A stretch of 64,000 bases of DNA, from positions 1-64,000 of the forward strand of contig JBILKV010000002.1 in NCBI GenBank assembly GCA_044376515.1, given 5' to 3'. The notes beneath the pieces are model-generated. The model searched no databases and was not told the DNA's origin. It saw only the letters and a list, made by a program, of their open reading frames with translations. This DNA comes from Chth-196 sp044376515 (GTDB lineage: Bacteria > Verrucomicrobiota > Verrucomicrobiia > Chthoniobacterales > Chthoniobacteraceae). Positions 1-8,613 of the stretch are shown here, piece by piece (the first letter of the stretch is position 1; each line of letters opens with the position of its first letter). The translations under genes were made by a program, and so were the position numbers.

Positions 1-1275
1 TTGAAGACCCGAGTGCTTGTAAAGCTCTTGTGCCAGGGAATCCAACCAGAGAATGGCCTCCCGCGGGGATTCCTTACGCAGACTTTCCCAGACCACGAAC
101 TGTTCAAAGCCCCCAGTACCCGAGCAGGCGGGAAAGTAGGTTGAAAAAGGCAGGAATCTCCCGTTTTTGAGGTCCCCGAGCATTTGGACCACACTCCTCA
201 TGTAGGCCGCCCATTCCCCCTTGAGCGGGCTGAATTTGCTCGCCGGCGCGTTGGAATTGATGAAGCAAACCTCCGGAAAATCCCTTACCGAACGGTTTTC
301 GAGCAGTAGAAAACCTCCCCCGGCCGCCTCGGAATTGATCCGAAAACACATCTCCTGACAGGCCTCCTTGGACAACGGCATCCCCCCAAGCTGGAACTGC
401 CCTGCGAAGACCCGCTCCAAAATTTCAAGCCGCCGCGACGCGTGGATTTTCATCGGCGGGACAAACCCACCGGAGCCACCTCCGATCCAGTCCAAGGTGA
501 ACCCGGGGCTGTCGGCTTTGGCAAGCAGGGCCTCAACCAGTTGGATTTCTGAAACTCCAAAGAGCCCGGCAAACGCCGCATGCGCTTCCTCCGCAGCCAG
601 GAAGGCCTTGACCCAGTTGAGGTCTTCCTCGCCCAAGTCGCCGGGGGCCTGGAGGACCTGTTGGAGGAACCGCTGCAAAAGATCCGTGTAAGCCGCCTCG
701 CTGATCACCTTGGCCGACCGGAGGGCTCTCAAGCGGAGGCGGGGCGCAATGTGTCCCTCCCGAATCCAGACCCCGCGCTCCTCCTTGATCGCCCCGCTGG
801 CCAACTCCGCGTCCACCGCGTGGACACACAACTCGGCTAGGGCGAGGCTTTTCTCGGTCGAACCCGCGTCCGTCTCATTGCGTTTGGGAACGGTTTGTGA
901 CCCAACGACACCGACAGCAGCGCCGCTGGTTTCCGCAACGGTTTTGCCCCAGTCGGCCGTCGCGTTTGCATGAGCTAGTTCAGGTGATTCCGCAATCTGC
1001 CGAGCGAGTCGGTAGGGCCAGCTCGGATCCTGCAGGAGTGCCGACCTTTTCTCTCTCAGCTGCCGAACGCGGCCGAGGAACAATCGGTTGAAGGGCGAGC
1101 CCGGAACCCCCAGGGCGGGAAACTCGGCGAGAGCCCTGCCCTGCCACTGCTGCGTGACGTCCGGGCCTCTCGCCAGCAGGCGAGAGGCACCGACGAGAAC
1201 GGGAGCGAGCAAGAAGGCCCCGCATACGAGGGCGGACAGCGATCCGTTGAGACAAATTGTATTGAGCGTGCGCAT
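1..1275 (-). CDS. Unknown secreted protein, C-terminus beyond window edge
   Basis: The reverse strand stays open from an ATG at 1275 to base 1, giving 425 codons without a stop, so the C-terminus lies outside the window. The first ~30 residues are a hydrophobic export signal (leucine/alanine-rich, ending near LVGAS). The rest is soluble, with charged helical stretches and an acidic GEEDLNWVKAF segment near residue 215. I recognise no domain. It lies 116 bases downstream of dusB on the same strand and may be co-transcribed. No good Shine-Dalgarno sequence precedes the ATG, so the start could be wrong. Reading-frame continuity and the signal peptide support a real gene; its function is unknown. 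Confidence 0.7.
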   Translation of the reverse strand, partial: MRTLNTICLNGSLSALVCGAFLLAPVLVGASRLLARGPDVTQQWQGRALAEFPALGVPGSPFNRLFLGRVRQLREKRSALLQDPSWPYRLARQIAESPELAHANATADWGKTVAETSGAAVGVVGSQTVPKRNETDAGSTEKSLALAELCVHAVDAELASGAIKEERGVWIREGHIAPRLRLRALRSAKVISEAAYTDLLQRFLQQVLQAPGDLGEEDLNWVKAFLAAEEAHAAFAGLFGVSEIQLVEALLAKADSPGFTLDWIGGGSGGFVPPMKIHASRRLEILERVFAGQFQLGGMPLSKEACQEMCFRINSEAAGGGFLLLENRSVRDFPEVCFINSNAPASKFSPLKGEWAAYMRSVVQMLGDLKNGRFLPFSTYFPACSGTGGFEQFVVWESLRKESPREAILWLDSLAQELYKHSGLQ

Positions 1276-1391
1276 GGGGATTTCGTGAGTACAAACACAA
1301 GGGGCGCTTCGAGCCACCGGCAGGACACTCGTCCGCCCCCTCAAACACCCGGGCCGTCACCGACCCAACACTCCGAATCGTTCCCGCCCGC

Positions 1392-2381
1392 TCAAACGGC
1401 GGTCTGCGAAACACTGTTTCTTGCAATGTGCGCCGCAGCAATGTCCTCAAGTTCGGCCAAACAACCGATCGAGGAAAAACGCATCCGCAACTCCCTTGCC
1501 TCCGCCATGCCACGGGAATAAGCCATCAAACGCGATCGCATGAACTGCATGGTAATCCCCTCCGCCCCGGATCGAACGGACGCCTCCCTGCAATGGCGCA
1601 CGATGTGGCCCCACTGCTCTTCCAGCGATGGCTCGGCTAGCAACTCGCCCGTTTCCAGATAGCGCCGCACCGCCCCAAACAGCCAGGGAGCGCTCATTGC
1701 AGAACGGCCCAGCATCACTCCGGAGACCCCCGATTCGCTCCTGCGCCGGGCCACGTCCCTCGCGGAGGCCAGATCTCCGTTGCCGATCACGGGGATCCGC
1801 ACCGCGGCGGCTACCTCGGCGATCACATTCCAGTCGGCCTCCCCACTATAACCCTGCTCCTTGGTGCGCCCGTGAACGGCAAGCGCCTGCACGCCGCAGT
1901 CCTCCAAAATCCGCGCCGTTTCAACCGCATTAATCGAGGCCCTGTCCCAGCCGATCCGGATTTTGGCCGTCACCGGATGGGGCGCGACCGCGCCTACAAC
2001 CGCCCGGGCGACCCGTTCCAAAAGAGGGCAGTCGCGCAACAGGGCCGAGCCGCCATTTTTGGAAACCACCTTGTTAACAGGACAACCAAAGTTGAGGTCG
2101 ATGAAGTCGGGCCGCTTCCAGTCCAGCACCATCTGCGCTGCGCGCCCGAGGTGGTCGGGATCCGCCCCGAAGAGTTGGACGCCAAGGGGGCGTTCATGGT
2201 CGCCGAAGTCCAGGTATTCCAGCGTCCTTGCATTGCGCCGAAAAATGCCCTCCGCCGCCACAAACTCCGTCACGACCACGTCGGCCCCGTACTCCTTGCA
2301 ATAGCCGCGAAACAACGAGTCGGTAACCCCCGCCATGGGCGCGAGATAAATGGGGAACCGATTCTGAAACCACGACAACAT
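1392..2381 (-). CDS. dusB: tRNA-dihydrouridine synthase (DusB family)
   Basis: FMN-dependent enzyme that reduces uridines to dihydrouridine in the tRNA D-loop using NADPH. At 329 aa it has the family's usual length. Visible motifs are APMAGVTD (residues 14-21, FMN phosphate region), DLNFGCPVNKV with the catalytic acid Cys100, AVHGRTKEQGYSG near 168, and IGNGD near 198. The helical C-terminal tRNA-binding domain follows. The ATG at 2381 starts a hydrophobic strand right before the barrel, as expected. It is divergent from the methyltransferase at 2729. DusB versus another Dus paralogue is inferred from general resemblance; family membership is certain. Confidence 0.93.
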   Translation of the reverse strand: MLSWFQNRFPIYLAPMAGVTDSLFRGYCKEYGADVVVTEFVAAEGIFRRNARTLEYLDFGDHERPLGVQLFGADPDHLGRAAQMVLDWKRPDFIDLNFGCPVNKVVSKNGGSALLRDCPLLERVARAVVGAVAPHPVTAKIRIGWDRASINAVETARILEDCGVQALAVHGRTKEQGYSGEADWNVIAEVAAAVRIPVIGNGDLASARDVARRRSESGVSGVMLGRSAMSAPWLFGAVRRYLETGELLAEPSLEEQWGHIVRHCREASVRSGAEGITMQFMRSRLMAYSRGMAEARELRMRFSSIGCLAELEDIAAAHIARNSVSQTAV

Positions 2382-2728
2382 GGGAAAAACCTAGCCTTGG
2401 GCGCTCCCCGAAGCAAATCTGCCTCTCACGTGCCGGTTGACCGGATTTTTTGGGAGCTTCCACGCGGCTGCCGCGGCGGGCGCACAGAATGTTCAGAGGA
2501 AAAACAGGCCGAACTTTTTCCAATGCTCCACGGCTACGCGGCTACGCGTGCATCTCCCCTCTCGGGTTCAAGCCACGTGGGGATCTAACAGAGGGCTTTC
2601 CGCGAATCACTGACGTCTTTTCTGGGCCGTCGAACGCGAGCGATACGGCCGCGCCGTCGCTCTCATTGTGTGGGCGGTCTGGATATTTGGAGGGAACACT
2701 GCTACCCCAGTGCTCTCCGAGCTTTGAA
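2382..2728. other. Intergenic region between divergent genes
   Basis: This 347-base stretch separates dusB (leftward) from the MidA-like gene (rightward), so it should hold two outward promoters. The rightward gene's frame continues open upstream of its likely ATG, but the translated extension is low-quality (arginine/proline/serine-rich) and matches nothing expected of the family. I see no convincing promoter boxes, hairpins or repeats. Confidence 0.4.
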
Positions 2729-3940
2729 ATGACTCCCCTTCTTGCCACCGTGATTGCTCGAATTCAGCGGGAGGGCCCCCTCACTTTCGCCGCGTTCATG
2801 GAAATCGCATTGTACGATCCGGAGCACGGCTACTACGGTTCCGGGCGTGCGAAAATCGGTTCCGATGGCGATTTTCAGACGGCCGTCAGCGTCGGTCCCT
2901 TGTTTGGGGCCCTGCTGGCGCGGCAGTTCGTCCAAATGTGGGAACGGCAAGGCACCCCCTCGGAGTGGACGCTGGTGGAACAGGGTGCCTTCGACGGACA
3001 ACTGGCTGCGGACGTGCTCAGCGGGCTTCAAACTTTTGCACCCGATTGCCTGAAGGCCACCACCCTGCGTCTGGTGGAGCCGCTGCCGAGGCTGCGGGAA
3101 AAGCAGTTGGAAACGCTGCGTTGCTTTGGCGACCGAGTGGCCTGGCATCCGGACATTGAATCCCTGCCCCAGTTCTGCGGGATCCATTACTCCAATGAGT
3201 TGTTGGACGCATTTCCTGTCCACCGACTCCAGCGCAAGGACAAGGGCTGGCGGGAATGGCGTGTGGACACCGATGGCACGGCGCTGTTCTGGGTGGAAAC
3301 CCAAATCGAGGATCCCGCCGTGCACAGAGCGGCGGAACGTTTCGGGCAGCGGGAGGTGGGCACGTTTGCGGAGGTCTGCACGGGATACACCCCCCACCTT
3401 CGCGCGGTGGGATCCAAACTCCAGAGCGGCTGGATGCTCGCCCTTGACTACGGAATGTCCGAAGCCGAACTCGCCCTTCCGATCAGGCGCGACGGCACCC
3501 TTTCCTCCTACCGGAAACAGAGGCGCGTCGCGGATCTCCTCGGCCGTCCCGGCGAGCAGGACCTGACCTCGCACGTTAATTTCTCAGCCCTGGCACTCGA
3601 GGCTCAGGCGCTTGGCTGGACGCTGGAGGGATACACCGAACAATACAGATTTTTCACCGGCCTGGCGCCGCTCCATTTTCGGGACGCCATCGCCCCTTTG
3701 ACCGCGGAGGAGCAGCGGCGCCTGCTGTCTTTCCGGACACTCACGCACCCCCAGCTCATGGGCTTCCAGTTCAAGGCATTCTGCCTGCGACAACAGGTCG
3801 GAAGGGAGTCCTTCGACAACGGAGCCGCCGCGGTTGTCGGCGGACCGCTGCTTTCAGGTTTTGGACTGGCAAAAGACTCGGCTGGCATCCTTTTCGGCGA
3901 GAGGCCAAGTTTCACATCAATTCACGCAACGCCCGGCTGA
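2729..3940 (+). CDS. MidA/NDUFAF7-family SAM-dependent methyltransferase
   Basis: Class I SAM-dependent methyltransferase of the DUF185 (MidA/NDUFAF7) family; the eukaryotic members methylate an arginine of complex I, and bacterial substrates are mostly unknown. The ATG at 2729 gives 403 aa and places the diagnostic N-terminus GPLTFAAFMEIALYDPEHGY correctly. Other family motifs are YSNELLDAFPVHR (near residue 155), ALDYGMSEAE, and SHVNFSALALEA. The SAM-binding loop reads EQGAFDGQLAADVL instead of the more usual E-x-G-P-G-x-G. It may head a transcript with the decarboxylase gene 92 bases downstream. Confidence 0.85.
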   Translation: MTPLLATVIARIQREGPLTFAAFMEIALYDPEHGYYGSGRAKIGSDGDFQTAVSVGPLFGALLARQFVQMWERQGTPSEWTLVEQGAFDGQLAADVLSGLQTFAPDCLKATTLRLVEPLPRLREKQLETLRCFGDRVAWHPDIESLPQFCGIHYSNELLDAFPVHRLQRKDKGWREWRVDTDGTALFWVETQIEDPAVHRAAERFGQREVGTFAEVCTGYTPHLRAVGSKLQSGWMLALDYGMSEAELALPIRRDGTLSSYRKQRRVADLLGRPGEQDLTSHVNFSALALEAQALGWTLEGYTEQYRFFTGLAPLHFRDAIAPLTAEEQRRLLSFRTLTHPQLMGFQFKAFCLRQQVGRESFDNGAAAVVGGPLLSGFGLAKDSAGILFGERPSFTSIHATPG

Positions 3941-4032
3941 TGGGAAAGTAAACCTCTGGCAGGCGTTTTCCTTAGTAAAAACAGGGATGTTCCGGATTGC
4001 TCTTCCACAGCGGGTGCGGCTACGTTGCCAAC

Positions 4033-5001
4033 ATGTTCTCAAGATCTTCTTCCAGCCCCGTTTCCGTGGTCACCGGCGGGGCGGGCTTTCTTGGTTCTCA
4101 CCTGACGGATCGGCTTCTGACTGAGGGCCACCGGGTGATCGGTCTGGACAATTTCATCACCGGAAATCCTGAGAACATCGGGCACTTGGCGGGCAACCAG
4201 AACTACCGGTTTGTGCGGCAGGACGTGTCCAACTTTATCTTTCTCCCCGACGACGTCGATTTCGTCTTCCATCTGGCCTCTCCAGCGAGCCCGATTGACT
4301 ACCTCGAGCACCCCATTCCGACCATGAAGGTGGGCGCCTTGGGGACGCACAACGCCCTGGGGCTCGCGAAGGCCAAGGACGCGACTTTTCTCCTCGCCTC
4401 CACCAGCGAGTCGTACGGGGACCCGCTCGTGCATCCCCAGAGGGAGGACTACTGGGGCAACGTCAACCCGATCGGACCCCGCGGCGTCTACGACGAAGCC
4501 AAGCGCTTTGCCGAGGCGCTCACCATGGCCTACCACCGCTTCCACGCGATGGACACCAAGATCATCCGCATCTTCAACACGTACGGCCCGAGGATGCGTC
4601 TCCGGGACGGTCGCGTGGTGCCGGCCTTCATTGGTCAGGCGCTGACGGGGGAACCGCTCACGGTGTTCGGCGACGGTTCACAGACCCGCTCCTTTTGTTA
4701 CGTCAGCGATCTGGTCGACGGGATGTTCAGACTGGTGATGAGTGACTTTCACGATCCGGTGAACATCGGCAATCCGAGGGAGATGACCATCAAGGAATTC
4801 GGGGAGCACATCATCCGGATTACCGGGACGCACTCGAGGCTGGAGTACCGCCCCCTTCCGGTTGACGATCCCAAGGTGAGGCAACCCGACATAGGGCGGG
4901 CCCGCAGTATCCTCGGTTGGGAACCGAAGGTGGACTTTGAGGAAGGGATCCGTCACACTATCGAGTACTTTAGCAGCCGCGTTGGCCGACCGAATCCCTG
5001 A
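4033..5001 (+). CDS. UDP-glucuronate decarboxylase (UDP-xylose synthase), extended SDR
   Basis: NAD-dependent decarboxylase converting UDP-glucuronate to UDP-xylose for surface polysaccharide or glycoprotein synthesis. From the ATG at 4033 it has 322 aa. Motifs: GGAGFLGSH (residues 15-23, Rossmann loop), TSESYGDPLVHPQ near 123 (serine region), YWGNVNPIGPRGVYDEAKR with Tyr152 and Lys156 as the YxxxK catalytic pair, and FGDGSQTRSFCYVSDLV. The DPLVHPQ-YWGNVNPIGPR signature separates UDP-xylose synthases from other NDP-sugar epimerases. A TTG start at 3997 would add 12 residues but is less likely. The gene ends 63 bases before the pilus cluster, and its stop overlaps the first of two direct repeats. 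Confidence 0.92.
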   Translation: MFSRSSSSPVSVVTGGAGFLGSHLTDRLLTEGHRVIGLDNFITGNPENIGHLAGNQNYRFVRQDVSNFIFLPDDVDFVFHLASPASPIDYLEHPIPTMKVGALGTHNALGLAKAKDATFLLASTSESYGDPLVHPQREDYWGNVNPIGPRGVYDEAKRFAEALTMAYHRFHAMDTKIIRIFNTYGPRMRLRDGRVVPAFIGQALTGEPLTVFGDGSQTRSFCYVSDLVDGMFRLVMSDFHDPVNIGNPREMTIKEFGEHIIRITGTHSRLEYRPLPVDDPKVRQPDIGRARSILGWEPKVDFEEGIRHTIEYFSSRVGRPNP

Positions 5002-5028
5002 TCATCCTCCCTGTTCATCCCTGATCAT
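4994..5028. repeat. Two 12-bp direct repeats upstream of the pilus operon
   Basis: The 12-mer ATCCCTGATCAT occurs at 4994-5005 and again at 5017-5028, with starts 23 bases apart, about two helical turns. Each copy contains the palindrome TGATCA. The first overlaps the decarboxylase stop codon; the second ends 36 bases before the start of the first pilus gene. Position and spacing suit a tandem operator, but that is inference. Confidence 0.5.
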
Positions 5029-5064
5029 AGGTACCAAACCCACTCCCTCACACCCCCAGGAACC

Positions 5065-5691
5065 ATGAAAGTAACGCCCCTTCTCGCTGGCCTTGCCTGT
5101 TTGGCGGCTTGCGTACTGGAAACTCAAGCAGCCAACCGCCCGGTCGACGGCGTTAAGATCAACTTCAACCTAATCGGATCGCCCGAGATCCTCGCGAATG
5201 TCAGGGGCATGGCGGTGAAAAAGCCGCGCCCCATCATGGCAAACGAACCGGCCCCTGTCTGGTTGGAGGTGGAAACGGAATTTGACTCTTTTCAGGAGTT
5301 TCCGGAACTTACCTTCAAATACTCCCTGATTCTTACAGGAAAGAACGGGGGGCCACCGAAGCTGTTGGAGGGTGAGGTGGTGCACGTGGATGTGGCACCC
5401 GGGCGGGAGCGGCACTCCGTGATGTACATCGCCCCCAAAACACTCAACCGTCTCTCCGACAACAAGATGTTTGCCATAAACAACATCTACGGCATTTACG
5501 TGGAAATCCTATCGGGGGGCCAGATCATTGCCTTCGGCCAGAAGTCCACGAAGGGTACCTACGAAAACTTCGTCAAAAGCAGGGACGCCCTCACGGACAA
5601 GATAACCGACGCGTTCCTCACCAAAAGCCAGACCCCGTTTGCTCCCCTGTTCTTCGACTACCATGAGGCGGTCAAGCCTTCGGCACGCTAA
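5065..5691 (+). CDS. Small exported pilus-locus protein (Amuc_1102-like by position)
   Basis: A 208-aa protein with a clear signal peptide (cleavage near ETQA-AN, residues 20-23). The mature part is predicted mostly beta-strand, alternating hydrophobic and polar residues (for example FKYSLILTG and YGIYVEILSGGQIIAFGQKS). No catalytic motif is visible. It is first in the block that continues with PilM-like, Amuc_1100-like, large secreted and secretin genes, the position of Amuc_1102 in Akkermansia. AGGAA sits 6 bases before the ATG, a good ribosome site. Function is inferred from context: a periplasmic or surface component of the pilus machinery. Sequence identity to Amuc_1102 was not tested. 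Confidence 0.72.
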   Translation: MKVTPLLAGLACLAACVLETQAANRPVDGVKINFNLIGSPEILANVRGMAVKKPRPIMANEPAPVWLEVETEFDSFQEFPELTFKYSLILTGKNGGPPKLLEGEVVHVDVAPGRERHSVMYIAPKTLNRLSDNKMFAINNIYGIYVEILSGGQIIAFGQKSTKGTYENFVKSRDALTDKITDAFLTKSQTPFAPLFFDYHEAVKPSAR

Positions 5692-5702
5692 GTAGAAGCC
5701 TC

Positions 5703-7598
5703 ATGTCCACCCCGAAGCGGATTCTAACGCTCAGCTCTGGCTCCCAGACTGTTTCGCTGGCTGAGTTCAGGCCGGACGGCAGAGGGTCCATGCAGTTGCA
5801 CGCCGTCGAGACACGGGAACTCATTCCGGATCCAGCGGCAGACGCAACCCGCGTGGCGCAATCTGCGCTCGCGTTGGGAGAGATGGTCGAGAGCTTGAAA
5901 GCGAAGGGACTGCCCCTCCGCCTCACCCTGCCGGCGCAGTCGACCTTCAGCCGGATGGTCAAACTCCACGCAATGAGCGGGGCGGACCTCCAACAGACGA
6001 TAATGTTCGAGGCCAAACAGAACATTCCGTATCCGCTCGAGGAGGTGGTCTGGGATCACCGGATCGTCTACGAAACCGAGGAGCACGAACCGGAGGTCCT
6101 CATCGCCGCCGCCAAGACGGACCTGTTGGAGGAATGGACTTCTGCCGTTGCCGGGTCGGGGTTGCAGCCAAACGGCATCGAACTGGCGACCATCGCCCTG
6201 TATAACGCGTTCCGCTTCAACTACGGGGAGCCCGAGGGGTGCACGCTTCTAATCGATCTTGGGGCGCGCACAACCAACTTACTTTTTATCGAGCCGGGCA
6301 AGTTTTTCATCCGCACCATATCCTCTGGAGGCGGCAGCCTGACCGCCGCCGTATCCAAAGAGTTCGCGGAACCCTTTACGATGGCCGAGGCAAGGAAGCG
6401 GTCCACCGGGTTTATCGGGCAGGGCTCCAACTTCGCCGAACCGGACGACCCGGTTCAGGCGCGTTTGGCGAAAGTGCTGCGGAATGCAGCGACCCGACTC
6501 CATGCAGAGGTCACGCGGTCCATTTCCTTCTACCGTTCACAGCAGGCTGGAGCCGCACCACAGCGGGTGCTGTTGTGCGGCAACAGTGCGCAGACTCCGC
6601 TCATGCTGGAGTTCTGGGAGGAAAAGCTGGGAATTCCCGTGGAGCGTTTCAACCCGTTGCGCTGCGTGAGCGCCGCGAGGCACCTCCACGGCGGGCCCCT
6701 CGCGGAGTCCGCCGCCCACCTGGGCGAACACGTCGGTCTGGCGCTTCAGTCGATGCTTCACTGCCCCGTCTCGGTCAACCTGTTGCCGCCGGCGCTGCGC
6801 AGAAAATCAAGGGTTGGCCAGATCGCTCTTGTCATCGCACTTTCGGCCGCCTGCATCGCAGCGCCGTTGTTGGCGTGGGGATTCCACCTGCGCCATGATT
6901 CGGAGTGGACTGCAAAGCAAGCGGAGGATCTCAAGCCCAAGATCTTGCGGGTCAACGGGATGGCCGGCCAACTCAAGAAGCTGCAGGAACAAATTGACGA
7001 GGTGGTGCGCCTCACCAAACCACTGGAGCAGGCAGTGTCGGAACGCGGTTATTGGCTGACTCTCCTCAATCAAATCCACGCTTGTCTGCCGGAAGAGTTG
7101 GTCTGGATTACAAGTTTCGAACTCGAATCGCCCAAGAAAGCTGAATCGGAAGACCCAACTCCGCCGGCGAAGACTTCGGTTCCGGTGGCGGGAGCGGGAG
7201 GGAAGTCCTCGGCGCCCAAACAACCCGCGGCGCGCCTGATGTTGAAGGGCTTTTACATGGAAAATCCGAAGGGAGCCGAAGTGGTGGATGCATTCGGAAA
7301 GTCGCTAAAGTCCCAGAGCGACCTGATCTCCGAGTATTGGGCGGCGCAGGACCGATACAAGGCGCTGGGGTCAGCGCCCACCAGAGAAGCCCGGGAGAAG
7401 GCGGCGGACGAACTCAAGCAGGCTACGGAAAACCTCAAGAAGGCCGGCCTCCACGATCACCCAGTCGCGTACGCCTTGGCACCGGTGGAGGAGTGGATCA
7501 AGACCAACAAACCGAATCCCACGGAGTGGGTTCAGGATTTTGCGATTCCTCTGGAACTGGCCGCGCCTCCGGCCAAAGACGCCGTTTTGACGCCATGA
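5703..7598 (+). CDS. PilM-like actin-fold protein fused to a PilN-like membrane part
   Basis: In type IV pilus systems PilM is a cytoplasmic actin-like ATPase that binds the N-terminal tail of the membrane protein PilN. Here residues 1-~340 form the PilM fold: EAKQNIPYPLEEVVWDHRIV, then LLIDLGARTTNLLFI near 180 (phosphate-binding strand), then FIRTISSGGGSLT. A transmembrane segment (about 370-392, VIALSAACIAAPLLAWGF) follows, then a coiled coil (LKKLQEQIDEVVRLTKPLEQA) and a PilN-like periplasmic domain to 631. A single polypeptide therefore carries both normally separate proteins, as in Amuc_1101. Its TGA overlaps the ATG of the next gene (ATGA), showing translational coupling. Confidence 0.85.
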   Translation: MSTPKRILTLSSGSQTVSLAEFRPDGRGSMQLHAVETRELIPDPAADATRVAQSALALGEMVESLKAKGLPLRLTLPAQSTFSRMVKLHAMSGADLQQTIMFEAKQNIPYPLEEVVWDHRIVYETEEHEPEVLIAAAKTDLLEEWTSAVAGSGLQPNGIELATIALYNAFRFNYGEPEGCTLLIDLGARTTNLLFIEPGKFFIRTISSGGGSLTAAVSKEFAEPFTMAEARKRSTGFIGQGSNFAEPDDPVQARLAKVLRNAATRLHAEVTRSISFYRSQQAGAAPQRVLLCGNSAQTPLMLEFWEEKLGIPVERFNPLRCVSAARHLHGGPLAESAAHLGEHVGLALQSMLHCPVSVNLLPPALRRKSRVGQIALVIALSAACIAAPLLAWGFHLRHDSEWTAKQAEDLKPKILRVNGMAGQLKKLQEQIDEVVRLTKPLEQAVSERGYWLTLLNQIHACLPEELVWITSFELESPKKAESEDPTPPAKTSVPVAGAGGKSSAPKQPAARLMLKGFYMENPKGAEVVDAFGKSLKSQSDLISEYWAAQDRYKALGSAPTREAREKAADELKQATENLKKAGLHDHPVAYALAPVEEWIKTNKPNPTEWVQDFAIPLELAAPPAKDAVLTP

Positions 7599-8611
7599 AT
7601 CTCTTCTCTAAAGAGTACCGCGCGATTCTTGGGGCCTCCCTCTTCGCCCTGCTCGTTGTGGGCGGGAGCGCGGCGTTCGCTTGGACCGCCCTTCAAGAGC
7701 GCAATGGTGCCGTTGAGGAATTGCAAAAGCGCAGCAAGGACTTCGACCGACTGCGGTCGGTGACTCCAGCGCCGACGGAGGAGAGCCGCAAGCAACTTGA
7801 ACAGCAGGAAAAGGAAACCAGGGCCAGCGCCAACAGGCTCTTCGCGGCCCTGACTGCCATGAACATCCCGCTTGAGAAAATTCAACCACAGGATTTCCAG
7901 ACGGCTCTGAACGGCAAGACCCAGAGCTTCGCCGCCCGGGCCGCCAAAAGCAGGGTAACTATCCCGCGCGGTGTGCGGGAATCCGAACCTTTCTCGATGG
8001 ACTTCGACGAGTTCATCAAAAAGGTTCCCTCCGAAGAGCGGGCGCCAGCGGTCAACCGTCAGTTGTTCGCCGCCGACCGCCTTTTGAACACACTGCTCGA
8101 CAGCAAACCCATAGCGCTTATTGGCTTCAAAATTGAGCGGAAAGAGGAACCCAAAGACCCGGTGAAGGAAGCTAAGGAGGCGAAGGTGGAGGCCAAGTCA
8201 GGAAAGCCCGCTCAGGCGCAACCGCCCGTACGCGTCCTTGGGGCTCTCGGCTTCGAACTAAAATTCACAGCGACTCCTGACAGTCTCCGAGACTTTTTAA
8301 ACGCAGTGACCAAGGACAAAAAAGCGTTCTTTGTAGTGCGGCGCCTGAAGGTCACGACGCTCTCCAGAGAGGGAGTGCCAATGTTGGCGCCCAGCAAAGC
8401 CATCGCGGCGGCCCCTGCCGATCCATCGGCTGCGGGCCAGCCGCAGGCAGCCACAGTTGCGCAGTACATTCTTGGTGACGAACATGTTGAAGTGGAAATG
8501 CGCGTGGACCTTATGACTTCGCTGCTCGCGGACGCTCCGCTTCCGGACAAGGCGGGCGGCTCTGCGGGGGACAAGACCGGGAAGCCTGCCTCCAAGGAGG
8601 GTGCCAAATAG
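7595..8611 (+). CDS. Amuc_1100-like pilus-associated membrane protein
   Basis: From the ATG at 7595 the protein has 338 aa. It has an N-terminal membrane anchor (residues 8-28, AILGASLFALLVVGGSAAFAW), a long coiled coil with charged heptads (residues 30-75), and two alpha/beta modules. The C-terminal one (LGFELKFTATPDSLRDFLNA followed by KKAFFVVRRLKV) matches the shape of the second module of Amuc_1100 as I recall it, including the Ala/Pro-rich linker after it and the final strand ending in VEVEMRVDLM. This topology resembles PilO-family proteins. Amuc_1100 is the Akkermansia protein reported to signal through TLR2; nothing here shows that property. ATGA overlap with the upstream gene. Confidence 0.8.
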   Translation: MNLFSKEYRAILGASLFALLVVGGSAAFAWTALQERNGAVEELQKRSKDFDRLRSVTPAPTEESRKQLEQQEKETRASANRLFAALTAMNIPLEKIQPQDFQTALNGKTQSFAARAAKSRVTIPRGVRESEPFSMDFDEFIKKVPSEERAPAVNRQLFAADRLLNTLLDSKPIALIGFKIERKEEPKDPVKEAKEAKVEAKSGKPAQAQPPVRVLGALGFELKFTATPDSLRDFLNAVTKDKKAFFVVRRLKVTTLSREGVPMLAPSKAIAAAPADPSAAGQPQAATVAQYILGDEHVEVEMRVDLMTSLLADAPLPDKAGGSAGDKTGKPASKEGAK

Positions 8612-8613
8612 CC

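Noticed and set aside
2450..2728. Possible N-terminal extension of the MidA-like protein
   Set aside because: The frame is open, but the extra 93 residues are low-quality sequence before the family's standard N-terminus.
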